Below, one piece after another: positions 44,313-57,471 of a DNA stretch of 64,000 nt (within the stretch, counting starts at the first letter, position 1; every line of letters begins with the position of its first letter). The stretch covers positions 1 to 64,000 of the forward strand of contig JAKORH010000168.1 of NCBI GenBank assembly GCA_029777935.1. The letters are read 5' to 3'. This DNA comes from Pseudomonadota bacterium (GTDB lineage Bacteria; Pseudomonadota; Gammaproteobacteria; Burkholderiales; Burkholderiaceae). The notes beneath the pieces are model-generated. The model was not told the origin of the DNA. It searched no databases and saw nothing but the letters and a program-made list of their open reading frames with translations. Position numbers and translations under genes: made by a program.

Positions 44313-44531
44313 TCATTCATTGCCGGCGCCTGGAATGCGGCTGCTCCACTCAGCGCAGCTCACGCGCCGTTCCAGCTCGTCGGCCACCCCAAGGAGCGCC
44401 TCGACGCGATCAACCAGCCGCGCGACCTCGGAATGCATGGCACAGAACGCGGCGCGGGCGTCCCCGGTTTGTCCCCGGTTTGTCCCCGGCTTTTTTTGTG
44501 TCTGTAGGGGACACACAATGCAAGTATTCAT
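44313..44531 (-). CDS. Possible small cysteine-containing protein
   Basis: 72 residues from ATG 44531 (MNTCIVCPLQ near the start, AAFCAMHSEV further on). The Cys-x-x-Cys plus Cys-x-x-His spacing could bind zinc. No good ribosome-binding site is visible and the frame crosses the 11-base repeats, so it may be accidental. Confidence 0.3.
   Translation of the reverse strand: MNTCIVCPLQTQKKPGTNRGQTGDARAAFCAMHSEVARLVDRVEALLGVADELERRVSCAEWSSRIPGAGNE
44460..44515. repeat. Iteron-like 11-bp direct repeats plus hairpin
   Basis: GTCCCCGGTTT at 44460-44470 and 44471-44481, with a third copy from 44482 that matches in its first eight bases. A T7 run and the hairpin TGTGTC-tgtaggg-GACACA (44497-44515) follow, the latter holding the same GGGGAC in reverse. 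The 11-base period is one helical turn and is not a multiple of three. This favours a DNA-binding role over coding repeat. Confidence 0.55.
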
Positions 44532-44730
44532 GCGGCTTTCGGGGCAATCGCCCCTCGGTTCCCCGGCTCCCCTGTTTGTTAGAACGCCGGCCTCCGATTT
44601 CTTGCCGGCCCGCGCTCGCTCCGCTGACCCGGAACCCGGCACCGGCTCCGCTGCAGGGATATCAACGGGGGTACGCTTCCCGCTGCCTCGACCTCGCTTC
44701 AATGCTGGCGCTGCTTTCCGGCCGGCCCTA

Positions 44731-44750
44731 GAGTCCTCTCCTGGGCACCA
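44731..44750 (+). repeat. attR (20-bp core)
   Basis: Exact copy of the tRNA-Leu 3' end at 31079-31098. It is followed six bases later by a hairpin that makes sense as the tRNA's original terminator. Confidence 0.93.
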
Positions 44751-44756
44751 CGACGA

Positions 44757-44776
44757 AAGCCGGCTGCAGCCGGCTT
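44757..44776 (+). terminator. Displaced terminator of tRNA-Leu
   Basis: AAGCCGGC-TGCA-GCCGGCTT followed by TCTTGTTG. A perfect stem right after attR. In the empty site it would stand just downstream of the tRNA. The T tract is weak. It may also end the leftward phosphoribosyltransferase operon. Confidence 0.65.
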
Positions 44777-44789
44777 CTTGTTGCGTCGT

Positions 44790-45302
44790 TCACGGCTGCC
44801 GCAACCGCGCTGCAAGCTGGTTGGGACGCAGCGCGTCGTACTCCTCGAACGGCTGGTGAATCCACGGGCTCGTCGGCAGGTACTCGACGCGGAAATCGGG
44901 GCTGAATGCCGACGCCGCCTTGTGCCAGAGCACGGCGGTGCGGATCTCCGCGATCGCCGTGAAGCGCGCGCAAATGCGCTCGGTGACCCGCTGCAGCGTG
45001 ACGCCCGAATCGACCAGATCGTCGACCAGCAGCACCTTGCCTTGCAGTTGCCCGCCGGTCATCGTGATGTATTCAGCGATGTCGAGGCGGCCCTGCTGCG
45101 TACCTGCGGCTTCGCGATAGGAACTGGTCGCCAGGATTGCCAGCGGCCGGTCGAAGATGCGCGACAGCACGTCCCCGACGCGCAGGCCGCCGCGCGCGAG
45201 GCACAGGATGGCATCGAACCGGAAGCCGGATTCGTGGACCTGCAGCGCGAGCCGCTCGATCAGGCGGTGATATTCGTCCCACGCGACATACAGGTGCTCC
45301 AT
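44790..45302 (-). CDS. Purine phosphoribosyltransferase-like protein
   Basis: A 170-residue type I phosphoribosyltransferase with the PRPP motif VLLVDDLVDSGVTL near 95-108 and LCLARGGLRVGDVL at the pyrophosphate loop. It resembles xanthine/hypoxanthine-guanine salvage enzymes; the base cannot be fixed by eye. ATG 45302 is the start; upstream in-frame sequence belongs to purA on another frame. It follows purA by ten bases, linking AMP synthesis with salvage. Confidence 0.85.
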   Translation of the reverse strand: MEHLYVAWDEYHRLIERLALQVHESGFRFDAILCLARGGLRVGDVLSRIFDRPLAILATSSYREAAGTQQGRLDIAEYITMTGGQLQGKVLLVDDLVDSGVTLQRVTERICARFTAIAEIRTAVLWHKAASAFSPDFRVEYLPTSPWIHQPFEEYDALRPNQLAARLRQP

Positions 45303-45312
45303 CCTTTTGCGC

Positions 45313-47777
<2,465 letters not shown>

Positions 47778-47795
47778 CGCTTCGGACCTATCCTC

Positions 47796-47981
47796 TTAGC
47801 TCGCGAGCCAGAACAGCAGCAGACCGATCAAGACCGAGGCCAGGCCGAAGAAGCGGATCTGCCCGTCCTTCAGCTGCATGACGCGGCGGAACAAGTCGCG
47901 CCACACGGCCGGCGCCGCCAGCGGCAGGATTCCCTCGATCACCAGCATCAGCGCCAGCGCCAGGAAGAACGTCGGCACCAT
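47796..47981 (-). CDS. DUF2065 (YjeT-like) membrane protein
   Basis: 61 residues with two hydrophobic helices (FFLALALMLVIEGILPLA and FFGLASVLIGLLLFWLA) joined by a basic turn. Family of unknown function conserved beside hflC in betaproteobacteria. The start overlaps the hflC stop as TGATG. Confidence 0.85.
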   Translation of the reverse strand: MVPTFFLALALMLVIEGILPLAAPAVWRDLFRRVMQLKDGQIRFFGLASVLIGLLLFWLAS

Positions 47982-48865
47982 CAGCGCTTGGGCCGCTCCG
48001 CGCCCGGGCTCTTCATGTACCGGAAGAAGTCCGACGACGGATCGACGACCAGCACATCCGAGCGGTTGCGGAACGTGGAGCGGTACGCCTCGAGACTGCG
48101 ATAGAAGGCGAAGAACTCGGGGTTCTGCCCGAACGCGGATGCGTAGATCGCCGAGGCCTTGGCATCGCCCTCGCCCTTGATCTTCTGCGCGTCGCGGTAC
48201 GCCTCGGCCAGCAGCACCTCGCGCTGGCGATCGGCGTCGGCGCGGACCTTCTCGCTCTCGGCGGCGCCGATCGAGCGCTGCTCGTTCGCCACGCGCTTGC
48301 GCTCGGCCTCCATGCGGCGGAACACCGACTCGCTGATCTCGGGCACGAAGTCGACGCGCTTCAGCCGCACGTCGACGATCTGCACGCCGACCTCCTTGAC
48401 CCGCTCCTGCACCGCGGCGCGGATCTCGTCCATCGCCTTGTCGCGCTCGCGCGAGGTGACGTCATTGACGGTGCGCTTGTTGATCGCCTGGTTCATCGCG
48501 TCGCGCACCAGCGTCGAGATGCGCTCCTCGGCGGCGCGCTCGATGCCGCCGAAGCTGACCCAGTAGCGGCGCGGCTCCGCGATGCGCCACTTGATGAACG
48601 AATCGACCAGCAGGTTCTTCTTCTCGGACGTCTGCACGCGGTCGGACTGTGGCGTGTCGATCGTCAGGATGCGCTTGTCGAGATAGACGACGTTCTGGAA
48701 CGGCGGCGGCAGCTTGAAGTGCAGCCCGGGCTCCGCGATGACGTCCTTGATCTGGCCGAACGCGAAGACGATCGCGTACTGGCGCTGATCGACGATGAAC
48801 GCACACGAGCGCAGCAATACCACCGCCACGACGATGCTTGCCAGGGTGCCAACGAGCCGGTTCAT
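47981..48865 (-). CDS. hflC: HflC, FtsH protease modulator
   Basis: A 294-residue SPFH/prohibitin-family protein. One N-terminal membrane anchor (residues 6-22) is followed by a periplasmic SPFH domain (VDQRQYAIVFAFGQIKDV). With HflK it forms a cage around FtsH and tempers its activity. It starts eight bases after the hflK stop. Confidence 0.94.
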   Translation of the reverse strand: MNRLVGTLASIVVAVVLLRSCAFIVDQRQYAIVFAFGQIKDVIAEPGLHFKLPPPFQNVVYLDKRILTIDTPQSDRVQTSEKKNLLVDSFIKWRIAEPRRYWVSFGGIERAAEERISTLVRDAMNQAINKRTVNDVTSRERDKAMDEIRAAVQERVKEVGVQIVDVRLKRVDFVPEISESVFRRMEAERKRVANEQRSIGAAESEKVRADADRQREVLLAEAYRDAQKIKGEGDAKASAIYASAFGQNPEFFAFYRSLEAYRSTFRNRSDVLVVDPSSDFFRYMKSPGAERPKR

Positions 48866-48873
48866 CGCGCCCC

Positions 48874-50118
48874 CTAGCGTGTCTCACGCTCGCGGCTGCG
48901 CTGGGCGTCGCGGCTGCGGCCTTCTGCCGCGGGCGCGGTCGGCTCGGGCGCCGGCGTCGCGGCCGGCCGCGCCGGCACCGCTTCGGCGGCCAATTGCTGC
49001 AGCAGCCGGTCGAGCGGCAGGTACAGCAACTGGTTGCTGGTCTTCGTGTCGATCAGCACCTTGGTCGCGTTGCTGAACACCTGCTGCATCGTCTCCAGGT
49101 ACATGCGCTCGCGCGTGACTGCCGGCGCCTTGCTGTACTCGGACAGCACCTGGCGGAAGCGTGCGGCGTCGCCCTGCGCGGTCTCGGTCACGCGGGTGCG
49201 ATAGCCCTCGGCTTCCTGCGTCAGGCGCGCAGCCAGGCCGCGCGCCTTCGGCACCACGTCGTTGGCGTACGCCTGCCCTTCGTTGATCTGGCGCTCGCGG
49301 TCCTGCGACGCCTTGACCGCATCGTCGAACGCCGCCTGCACCTGCTCGGGCGGCTGCGCGTTCTGGATCGCCACGGCCGATACGTAGATGCCGGTGCCGT
49401 AGCGGTCGAGCATCTCCTGCATGCGCTTGCGCACCTCGTCGGCGATCTCCTGCCGCGACTCGTACAGCACGCTGTCCATCATCTTGCGGCCGACGACCTC
49501 GCGCATCGCCGACTCGGCCGCCTGCGGCACCGCCTCGGTGGGGTTGCGGCTGTTGAACAGGTAATCGCGCGCACCGTCGGACCCTTCCTTGATCCGCCAC
49601 TGCACGGTGAAGTGGATGTCGACGATGTTCTCGTCGTCGGTCAGCATCAGCGCTTCCTTCAGGCGGTCGGCGCGGCCGCGCGCGCCGATCTCGACCGTGC
49701 GCAGCTTCAGCACGTCGACGATTTCCTGCGACTGGATCGGCCAGGGCGCGCGCCAGCGGAAGCCCGCGGTCGTCGTTTCCGTATAGCGGCCGAACGTGGT
49801 GACCACGCCCACCTGCCCTTCCTGCACGATGTAGAAGCCGCTGCCCATCCAGATCACGAAGATGGCGGCAACGATGGCCAGCACGCCGATGCCGGCGCCG
49901 CGCGCATCGGGCCGGAAGCCGCCGCCGCGCCCGCCGCCCTCGCCGCCGCCGCCGCGCCGGCCGAACAGGCTGTTCAGCCGGCGGTTGAAGTCGCGCCAGA
50001 GTTCATCGAGGTCCGGCGGGCCCTCCTGTCCGCCCGGCTTGTTGGGGCGGCGCTGATCCTGGTTGCTGCTGTTTTCGGCGCCGCCGCCGCGGCCCCACTG
50101 CGGGTCGTTCAGCGACAT
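48874..50118 (-). CDS. hflK: HflK, FtsH protease modulator
   Basis: A 414-residue SPFH protein and HflC partner. Its start MSLNDPQWGRGGGAE is family-typical, followed by a Gly/Arg-rich cytoplasmic stretch to about residue 75. A membrane helix (GIGVLAIVAAIFVIWMGSGF) and the SPFH and coiled-coil domains come next. A Pro/Ala tail ends the protein. Upstream in-frame codons beyond ATG 50118 overlap hflX and are not needed. Confidence 0.94.
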   Translation of the reverse strand: MSLNDPQWGRGGGAENSSNQDQRRPNKPGGQEGPPDLDELWRDFNRRLNSLFGRRGGGGEGGGRGGGFRPDARGAGIGVLAIVAAIFVIWMGSGFYIVQEGQVGVVTTFGRYTETTTAGFRWRAPWPIQSQEIVDVLKLRTVEIGARGRADRLKEALMLTDDENIVDIHFTVQWRIKEGSDGARDYLFNSRNPTEAVPQAAESAMREVVGRKMMDSVLYESRQEIADEVRKRMQEMLDRYGTGIYVSAVAIQNAQPPEQVQAAFDDAVKASQDRERQINEGQAYANDVVPKARGLAARLTQEAEGYRTRVTETAQGDAARFRQVLSEYSKAPAVTRERMYLETMQQVFSNATKVLIDTKTSNQLLYLPLDRLLQQLAAEAVPARPAATPAPEPTAPAAEGRSRDAQRSRERETR

Positions 50119-50182
50119 CGCAATGCCCGATCCGAGGAACATGAATGTGTTTTTCTGCCGCTCCCGGCAGCACGCCCGTCGA

Positions 50183-51361
50183 TCAGGCCGAAGTAGCCGC
50201 CGCAGATTCGAAATCAGGGAGTGACGCACCCGAGCGGGCGGTCCGCATGCACTCGGCAATCGCCGCGCGCAAGAGATCGAGACCTGCGCCCGTCATCGCA
50301 CTGACAGACACCGAAAGAATCCTACCATAGGGGTCGCGCTCGATCGCGGGCGCGCGCCCGGCAGCGTCGATCTTGTTGTACACGATCAACTGCGGCACCC
50401 GGTCGGCCCCGATTTCCTCCAGCACGCGCCCGACTTCCGCCATCTGGTCGTCGTGCGCGGGCGCGGCAGCATCGACCACGTGCAGCAGCAGGTCGGCTTC
50501 GACCGATTCCTCGAGCGTCGACTTGAACGCCTCGACGAGCTGGTGCGGCAGGCCGCGGATGAAACCGACGGTGTCGGACAGCACGGCCTGCGCGTCGTCG
50601 GCGACGAAGCAGCGGCGCGAGGTCGTATCCAGGGTCGCGAATAACTGGTCGGCCGCGTAGCTCGACGCTCGCGTCAGCGCGTTGAACAGCGTCGACTTGC
50701 CGGCGTTCGTGTAGCCGACCAGCGACACCGAGAACACATCGCGCCGCGCGCGCGCGCGCCGCTGCGTGCGGCGCTGCCGATGCAGCGCCTTCAGCCGCTC
50801 GCGCAGCAGGCGCACGCGCGCGGCGATCATGCGGCGGTCCAGTTCGATCTGCTTCTCGCCCGGGCCGCCGGTCTTGCCGAGTCCGCCGCGCTGCCGCTCC
50901 AGGTGCGTCCATCCGCGCACCAGCCGCGTCGACAGATGTTCGAGCCGGGCGAGTTCGACCTGCAGCTTGCCTTCGCGGCTCTTGGCGCGCTGGCCGAAGA
51001 TCTCCAGGATCAGCGCGGTGCGATCGAGGACCCAGGCGTTCAGCGCGCGTTCGAGATTGCGCTCCTGCGCCGGCGACAGGGCGACGTCGAAGATCACCAC
51101 TCCCGCGCCGCACTCCTGTGCCTGCGCGCGCAACTCCTCGACCTTGCCGGCGCCGACGTAATGCTGCGGATCGGGACGCTCGCGCCGCACCGGGATCTCG
51201 CCGCCGATCTCGAACCCCGCCGACGCAGCGAGCTGGTGCAGTTCGTTCAGCGCGTCGCGCGCCGAGTGTGCGCTCGCCGGACGGCGGTTTAGCGTGACGC
51301 TGACCAGCAGGGCACGGTCGTTGCGGTCGACCCGCCCCGTTTCGATCTGGAAGACGGTCAG
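50183..51361 (-). CDS. hflX: HflX ribosome-associated GTPase, probable CTG start
   Basis: GTPase that splits stalled 70S ribosomes after stress. The G domain has GYTNAGKST and the DTVGFI block. The N-terminal domain has [11 protein letters not shown] and the Gly-rich [19 protein letters not shown]. The first ATG/GTG/TTG in frame is GTG 51190, which would remove about 57 residues that read as genuine HflX ([31 protein letters not shown]). The frame is open back into hfq. CTG 51361 overlaps the hfq stop as CTGA and has GGAG upstream, giving 392 residues, a normal length. Confidence 0.88.
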   Translation of the reverse strand: MTVFQIETGRVDRNDRALLVSVTLNRRPASAHSARDALNELHQLAASAGFEIGGEIPVRRERPDPQHYVGAGKVEELRAQAQECGAGVVIFDVALSPAQERNLERALNAWVLDRTALILEIFGQRAKSREGKLQVELARLEHLSTRLVRGWTHLERQRGGLGKTGGPGEKQIELDRRMIAARVRLLRERLKALHRQRRTQRRARARRDVFSVSLVGYTNAGKSTLFNALTRASSYAADQLFATLDTTSRRCFVADDAQAVLSDTVGFIRGLPHQLVEAFKSTLEESVEADLLLHVVDAAAPAHDDQMAEVGRVLEEIGADRVPQLIVYNKIDAAGRAPAIERDPYGRILSVSVSAMTGAGLDLLRAAIAECMRTARSGASLPDFESAAATSA

Positions 51362-51591
51362 GACGCCGTCTCCGCGCTCAGGTTGACCGGCCGCGCGGGC
51401 ACGACGGTCGAGATGGCGTGCTTGTAGACCATCTGGGTGACGGTATTGCGCAGCAGGACGACGTATTGGTCGAACGATTCGATCTGACCCTGCAGCTTGA
51501 TGCCGTTCACCAGGTAGATCGACACCGGCACGTGCTCCTTGCGCAGCGCGTTCAGAAACGGGTCTTGTAGTAGTTGCCCTTTGTTGCTCAT
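51358..51591 (-). CDS. hfq: Hfq RNA chaperone
   Basis: A 77-residue Sm-like hexamer that pairs small RNAs with mRNAs. [20 protein letters not shown] and the Sm2 motif [10 protein letters not shown] are canonical. GGAG lies just upstream. The order der-hfq-hflX-hflK-hflC is the usual one. Confidence 0.97.
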   Translation of the reverse strand: MSNKGQLLQDPFLNALRKEHVPVSIYLVNGIKLQGQIESFDQYVVLLRNTVTQMVYKHAISTVVPARPVNLSAETAS

Positions 51592-51657
51592 TTGGACTCC
51601 GAAGGTTTCTTTTGATTCTGGCACCGCGAAACCACGTGGCGCCGGTGGTTGCAGGCG

Positions 51658-51687
51658 ATTAGATGCAGCCGGCGCACGAAAATTCAA
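51658..51687 (-). promoter_or_regulatory. Candidate hfq promoter
   Basis: TTGAAT (51682-51687), an 18-base spacer and TCTAAT (51658-51663, five of six) on the minus strand in the 165-base der-hfq gap. It would give a leader of about 60 bases. Confidence 0.5.
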
Positions 51688-51756
51688 TCTATCGGAAAAG
51701 GCCTACCCACGCTACCGCGCGGCGGCGCGAGCCTGTCCGGACGACGATTCGCCCTG

Positions 51757-53073
51757 TCACGCATAAGGGTTCGCACTGGTGCGAAACTCGATCCGCAGCG
51801 GGGTTCCGTGCAGGTCGAATGTCTCGCGGAACCAACCCTCCAGATATCGCCGGTAGGCGTCGGGCACGCGGGCAAGCGAGTTGCCGTGGATCACGATCGT
51901 CGGCGGATTCTGCCCGCCCTGGTGCGCGTAGCGCATCTTCGGCCTCGAAGCGCCCGCGCGCGGCGGCAACTGACGTTCGACCGCCGCGTGCAGCGCGCGG
52001 GTGAGCTTCGGCGTCGGCAGCCGCGCGAACGCCGCACGGTGCGCGGCCGCGACCGACCGCATGACCGCCGCCAACCCCGTGCCCTTCAGCGCCGAGATGT
52101 AGTGCACGCGCGCCCAGCGCAGGAAGTGCAGCTTGCGCTCCAGCTCGCGCTTGATGCAGCCGCGCTGATACTCGTCCAGTCCGTCCCACTTGTTCACGGC
52201 GATCACCAGCGCGCGGCCCTTGTCGAGGATGTAGCCGGCGATGTGGGCGTCTTGCTCGGCGATCTCGGCGGCACCATCGAGCAGCAGCACGGCGACGTGA
52301 CACTGCTCGATCGCCTGCAGCGTCTTGACCACCGAGAACTTCTCGATTGTCTCGAACACCTTGCCGCGGCGGCGCAGGCCGGCGGTGTCGATCAGGCGGA
52401 ACGCCTGGCCGCCGGACTCGAAGTCGACCTCGATCGCGTCGCGCGTGGTGCCCGGCTCGTCGAACGCGATCAGCCGCTCCTCGCCGAGCAGCGCGTTGAC
52501 CAGCGTCGATTTGCCGACGTTGGGCCGGCCGACGATCGCCACGCGGACGCGCTGTGTGTCCGACGGTTCGGCCTCTTGTTCCCCGGCAAATCCCGCCAGC
52601 GCCTCGTCCATCAGCGCGGCGACGCCCTCGCCGTGTGCCGCCGAGACCGGATGCGGCTCACCCAGCCCGAGTTCGTGGAACTCCGCGCTCGCCTCCGGCG
52701 GCAGGCCCTCGGCCTTGTTCGCGGCCAGCACCAGCCTGCGCGCGGTCTGCCGCAGTCTCTGCGCGATCCGGCGGTCCTGCGCCGTCAGGCCCTCGCGCGC
52801 GTCGACGACGAAGATCACGACGTCGCTCTCGGCGATCGCGAGCTCCGCCTGTTGCGCCATCTCGCGCGCGATGCCGGACGCTCCCTGCGGCTCGAAGCCG
52901 CCGGTGTCGATCGCGAGATACGGCACCGGCCCCACGCGGCCATCGCCGTAGTGGCGATCGCGCGTCAGCCCGGGGAAGTCGGCGACCAGGGCGTCGCGCG
53001 TGCGAGTCAGACGGTTGAACAGCGTCGACTTGCCGACGTTCGGCCGTCCGACGATGGCGACGACGGGCTTCAC
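51757..53073 (-). CDS. der: Der (EngA) ribosome-assembly GTPase
   Basis: Essential for 50S maturation. The 438-residue protein has two tandem G domains, each with GRPNVGKST (residues about 8 and 185), and a C-terminal KH-like domain. Length and architecture are standard. bamB lies 42 bases upstream. Confidence 0.97.
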   Translation of the reverse strand: MKPVVAIVGRPNVGKSTLFNRLTRTRDALVADFPGLTRDRHYGDGRVGPVPYLAIDTGGFEPQGASGIAREMAQQAELAIAESDVVIFVVDAREGLTAQDRRIAQRLRQTARRLVLAANKAEGLPPEASAEFHELGLGEPHPVSAAHGEGVAALMDEALAGFAGEQEAEPSDTQRVRVAIVGRPNVGKSTLVNALLGEERLIAFDEPGTTRDAIEVDFESGGQAFRLIDTAGLRRRGKVFETIEKFSVVKTLQAIEQCHVAVLLLDGAAEIAEQDAHIAGYILDKGRALVIAVNKWDGLDEYQRGCIKRELERKLHFLRWARVHYISALKGTGLAAVMRSVAAAHRAAFARLPTPKLTRALHAAVERQLPPRAGASRPKMRYAHQGGQNPPTIVIHGNSLARVPDAYRRYLEGWFRETFDLHGTPLRIEFRTSANPYA

Positions 53074-53115
53074 GTCCGAGGGGCCGGTTTTCGGGAGTCG
53101 GGTTTCGGCTTCGGG

Positions 53116-54240
53116 CTAGCGCCGCGGAGTCAGCAGCGCGAGCGTGCCGTCCTGCGTCAGCGCGACCACGCCGTCGGCCCAGCGCTGCGGGCGCGCAACG
53201 ATCGGGCTGGAGTCGACCTGCACGCGCGCCACGAACTCGCCGTCGCTGCCGAGGAAATGGATGTAGCCGGCGAAGTCGCCCACCGCGGCGCCGGAAGGCA
53301 GTGCCAGCGGCGTGGTGACCGCGCGCCACGCGAGCCTGGTGTTGCGCCACAGGCTCGCGCCATCGCGCGCGAACGCCTGCACGTTCGAACCATTGTCGAC
53401 CGCGTACAGGACGCGCTCGTTCATCGACACGCCGCCGCGCGCCGACAGTTCGCGCGCCCAGTGCAGGTTGCCGTTGGCCGCGTCCGCGCACATGACGCGT
53501 CCCTGGAACGAGGCCGCGCAGGCGTCGCGCGCATCGACAGCGATCGGTCCGAGGACGTCGTTCAGCCGCTCGACCTCGGTCGTCCCCTTCGGTTCCGAGA
53601 CGATCGCCTCCCAGCGCGCGGCGCCGTTGGCGAGCGCCAACGCGACCAGTCGACCGCCCGGAAAGCCGACCAGGACGCTGTCGCCGGCAAACGCCATCTC
53701 CGTCGACGCGCGCAACGTCAGCGGCGGCGTCTGGCGCTGGTAGATCCAGCGGCGCTTGCCGGTATCCGCCTCGTAGGCGGCGACGCGGTGGTCGGTCGAG
53801 CGCACCAGCACCAACCCGCGGCCCACCAACGGCGGCGCGAGCACGTCGCTCGTGGCCTGCGCACGCCACTGTGCCTTGCCGTCGGCGCCGAACGCGACCA
53901 TCTCCCCGCGCGGGGTGGCTGCCGCGACCACGAAGCCGTCGCTGCCGACGCCGGCTGCGAGCGGCCCGTCGGCCGACGCGCGCCATACGCTCGCGCCGCT
54001 GTGCGGATCGACGCGCACCAGCGTGCCGTCGGCGCTGGCCGCGTAGATCGCGTTCTCGACCACCGCCGGCTGCAGGAACGTGCCGCGGCCGCTGCCGACC
54101 GAGAGGCGCCACGTCACCCGTACGTCGAGACTGGTCTTGAATTCGGTCAGTTCGGCCGGTTTGCTGGTCGGGCTGCTCGACGAACAGCCCGCCGCCAGCG
54201 CTGCCGCCCCGGGCAGCCACAGGAATTCGCGCCGTCTCAT
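53116..54240 (-). CDS. bamB: BamB, outer-membrane assembly lipoprotein
   Basis: An eight-bladed propeller lipoprotein of the BAM complex. The 374-residue precursor has a lipoprotein signal (LAAGC, Cys near residue 19) and repeated PQQ-like blades with Trp/Gly motifs such as LVRVDPHSGASVWRA. Its ATG overlaps the stop of the upstream TPR gene (ATGA). Confidence 0.94.
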   Translation of the reverse strand: MRRREFLWLPGAAALAAGCSSSSPTSKPAELTEFKTSLDVRVTWRLSVGSGRGTFLQPAVVENAIYAASADGTLVRVDPHSGASVWRASADGPLAAGVGSDGFVVAAATPRGEMVAFGADGKAQWRAQATSDVLAPPLVGRGLVLVRSTDHRVAAYEADTGKRRWIYQRQTPPLTLRASTEMAFAGDSVLVGFPGGRLVALALANGAARWEAIVSEPKGTTEVERLNDVLGPIAVDARDACAASFQGRVMCADAANGNLHWARELSARGGVSMNERVLYAVDNGSNVQAFARDGASLWRNTRLAWRAVTTPLALPSGAAVGDFAGYIHFLGSDGEFVARVQVDSSPIVARPQRWADGVVALTQDGTLALLTPRR

Positions 54241-54872
54241 GACGCCGCCGGCAGCGAGTCGAGCTTCAGCTGGATCAGATTGCGCAGCGGATTGCCGGGT
54301 TCCGCCTTGTCGAGCGCCTCCTGGTAGGCCTTGCGCGCCTCGTCCGGCTTGTTCTGCGCCAGCAGGATGTCGCCGCGGCGATCGGCGAACGCAGCGACGA
54401 GCGATTTGGGCGGGTCGGTCGCCAGCGTCTTCAGCGCGTCGTCGTACTGCTTTTCGTCGAGCAGCACGCCGGCCAGACGCACACGCGCGAGCGCCGCGTA
54501 TTCATCGTGGCCGGACTTGTCGATGACCCAGGCGAGTTGCGCGCGCGCCGCCGCCAGATCGGCGGCATCGTGATACACGCGTGCCATCTGCAGCGCGGCC
54601 ATCGGCGCGTACACGGTGCGGCCGTAGCGTTCGATCAGCGTGCCGGCCAGTTCCTTCTTCTTGTTCGCGTCGGTGCCGTCGAGCGCGCGCAGCAACTCGT
54701 CGTAGACCACCGCGGCCTGTTGCGCCTCGCGTCGCTCGTACCAGCGCCAACCGTTGAAGGCCGCGATCGCCAGAAGCACGATGGTGGCGACGGTCAGGAT
54801 GAAGTTCCCGTGCTTGTCCCACCAGGCCTTCATCGCGGCCAGTTGTTCCTGTTCCTGCAGGTCGTATGCCAT
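54237..54872 (-). CDS. YfgM-type TPR membrane protein
   Basis: 211 residues with a cytoplasmic start (YDLQEQEQLAAMKAWWDKHG), one membrane helix (ILTVATIVLLAIAAFNGW) and periplasmic TPR-like repeats. YfgM works with PpiD at the Sec translocon in E. coli. The place between hisS and bamB matches that family. Confidence 0.9.
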   Translation of the reverse strand: MAYDLQEQEQLAAMKAWWDKHGNFILTVATIVLLAIAAFNGWRWYERREAQQAAVVYDELLRALDGTDANKKKELAGTLIERYGRTVYAPMAALQMARVYHDAADLAAARAQLAWVIDKSGHDEYAALARVRLAGVLLDEKQYDDALKTLATDPPKSLVAAFADRRGDILLAQNKPDEARKAYQEALDKAEPGNPLRNLIQLKLDSLPAAS

Positions 54873-54882
54873 CGCTAGGTTC

Positions 54883-56180
54883 TCACTCTGAAATCTGTTC
54901 CATCGCCGTCGCCAGCGCGTCGCCCAGCCGCGCCAGCGGCACCTCGGCCTGCGCAGCGAACGGGAATTCGGCGCCCGTGGCGCGCAGCGCCTTGACCGCC
55001 GCCGCCTCCTGCACTGCCTCGGTTTCGCCCACGATCACCGCGAACTCGGCGCCGCTCGCGTCGGCCTTGCGCATCTGCGACTTCAGGCCGCCGTCGCCCG
55101 CGTGCAGGATCACGTCCAGCCCCGCATCGCGCAACAGTTCGGCCGCGCGCACCGCTACCGCGTACGTCCCTCTACCCTGGTGCAGGACGTAGACATCGCA
55201 CGCACCCACGGCCGGCACGCGTCCCGCCTCGCGCACTAGGTCGATCACGCGCTCGATGCCCATGCCGAAGCCGATTCCCGGCGTCGGCTTGCCACCCATG
55301 CGCTCGATCAACGGATCGTAGCGGCCGCCGCCGCAGAGGGTCCCCTGCGCGCCGAGCGCATCGGTGATCCACTCGAACACCGTCAGGTTGTAGTAGTCGA
55401 GCCCGCGCACCATGCGCGGGCTGACCTTGAACGCGATTCCCGCCGCCGACAGCAGCGACTGCAGCGCATCGAAGTGCGCGCGCGACGCTGCGCCGAGGTA
55501 ATCGGTGATCCGTGGCGCGTCGGCCACGATGTCGGCCAGCGCCGGATTCTTGGTGTCGAGAATGCGCAGCGGGTTCGTGTGCAGGCGCCGCCGGGCATCG
55601 TCGTCCAGTTGCGCCTCGAAGCGGGTGAGGTAGGCGATCAATTCGGCGCGATGGCGGGCGCGCTCGTCGGCCTGGCCGAGGCAGTTCAGTTCCAGCCGAA
55701 CGCGCTCGATGCCGAGGATCTTCCATAGCCGCGCCAGCATCACGATCAGTTCGGCATCGATGTCGGGTCCCGGGAAGCCGAGCGCCTCGACGTTGACCTG
55801 ATGGAACTGCCGGTAGCGGCCGCGCTGCGGGCGCTCGTGGCGGAACACCGGGCCCAATGACCATACGCGGCGCGGACCCTCGTAGGTCAGGTTGTGCTCG
55901 ATCGCAGCGCGGATCACGCCGGCGGTGAACTCGGGCCGCAGCGTCAGGTGCTCGCCGTTGAGCTTGTCCTCGAACGAGTACATCTCCTTCTCGACGATGT
56001 CGGTGACCTCGCCGATGCCCTTCACGAACAGCTCCGTGTACTCCACGATCGGCGTGCGCATCTGCTGGTAGCCGTAGCTGCGCAGCCAGTCGGCCACACG
56101 CGCCTCGAACCACTCCCACAGCGGTGCCTCGGCCGGCAGCACGTCGTTCATGCCGCGGACGCCGGAGATCTTCTTCTTGC

Positions 56181-56184
<4 letters not shown>
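54883..56184 (-). CDS. hisS: Histidyl-tRNA synthetase
   Basis: Class II synthetase of 433 residues. It has motif 2 ([20 protein letters not shown]), the His-specific [13 protein letters not shown] (motif 1 of HisRS), motif 3 [11 protein letters not shown] and a C-terminal anticodon-binding domain. The ATG at 56182-56184 overlaps the ispG TGA as ATGA. Longer readings to 57006 run over ispG and are spurious. Confidence 0.97.
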
Positions 56185-57461
<1,277 letters not shown>

Positions 57462-57471
57462 GTGCGGCGTC

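Noticed and set aside
31099..44730. Anti-phage defence system or toxin-antitoxin cargo
   Set aside because: No restriction, CBASS, retron, Abi or toxin motif recognised in any frame; only DUF4236 and unknown small frames remain.
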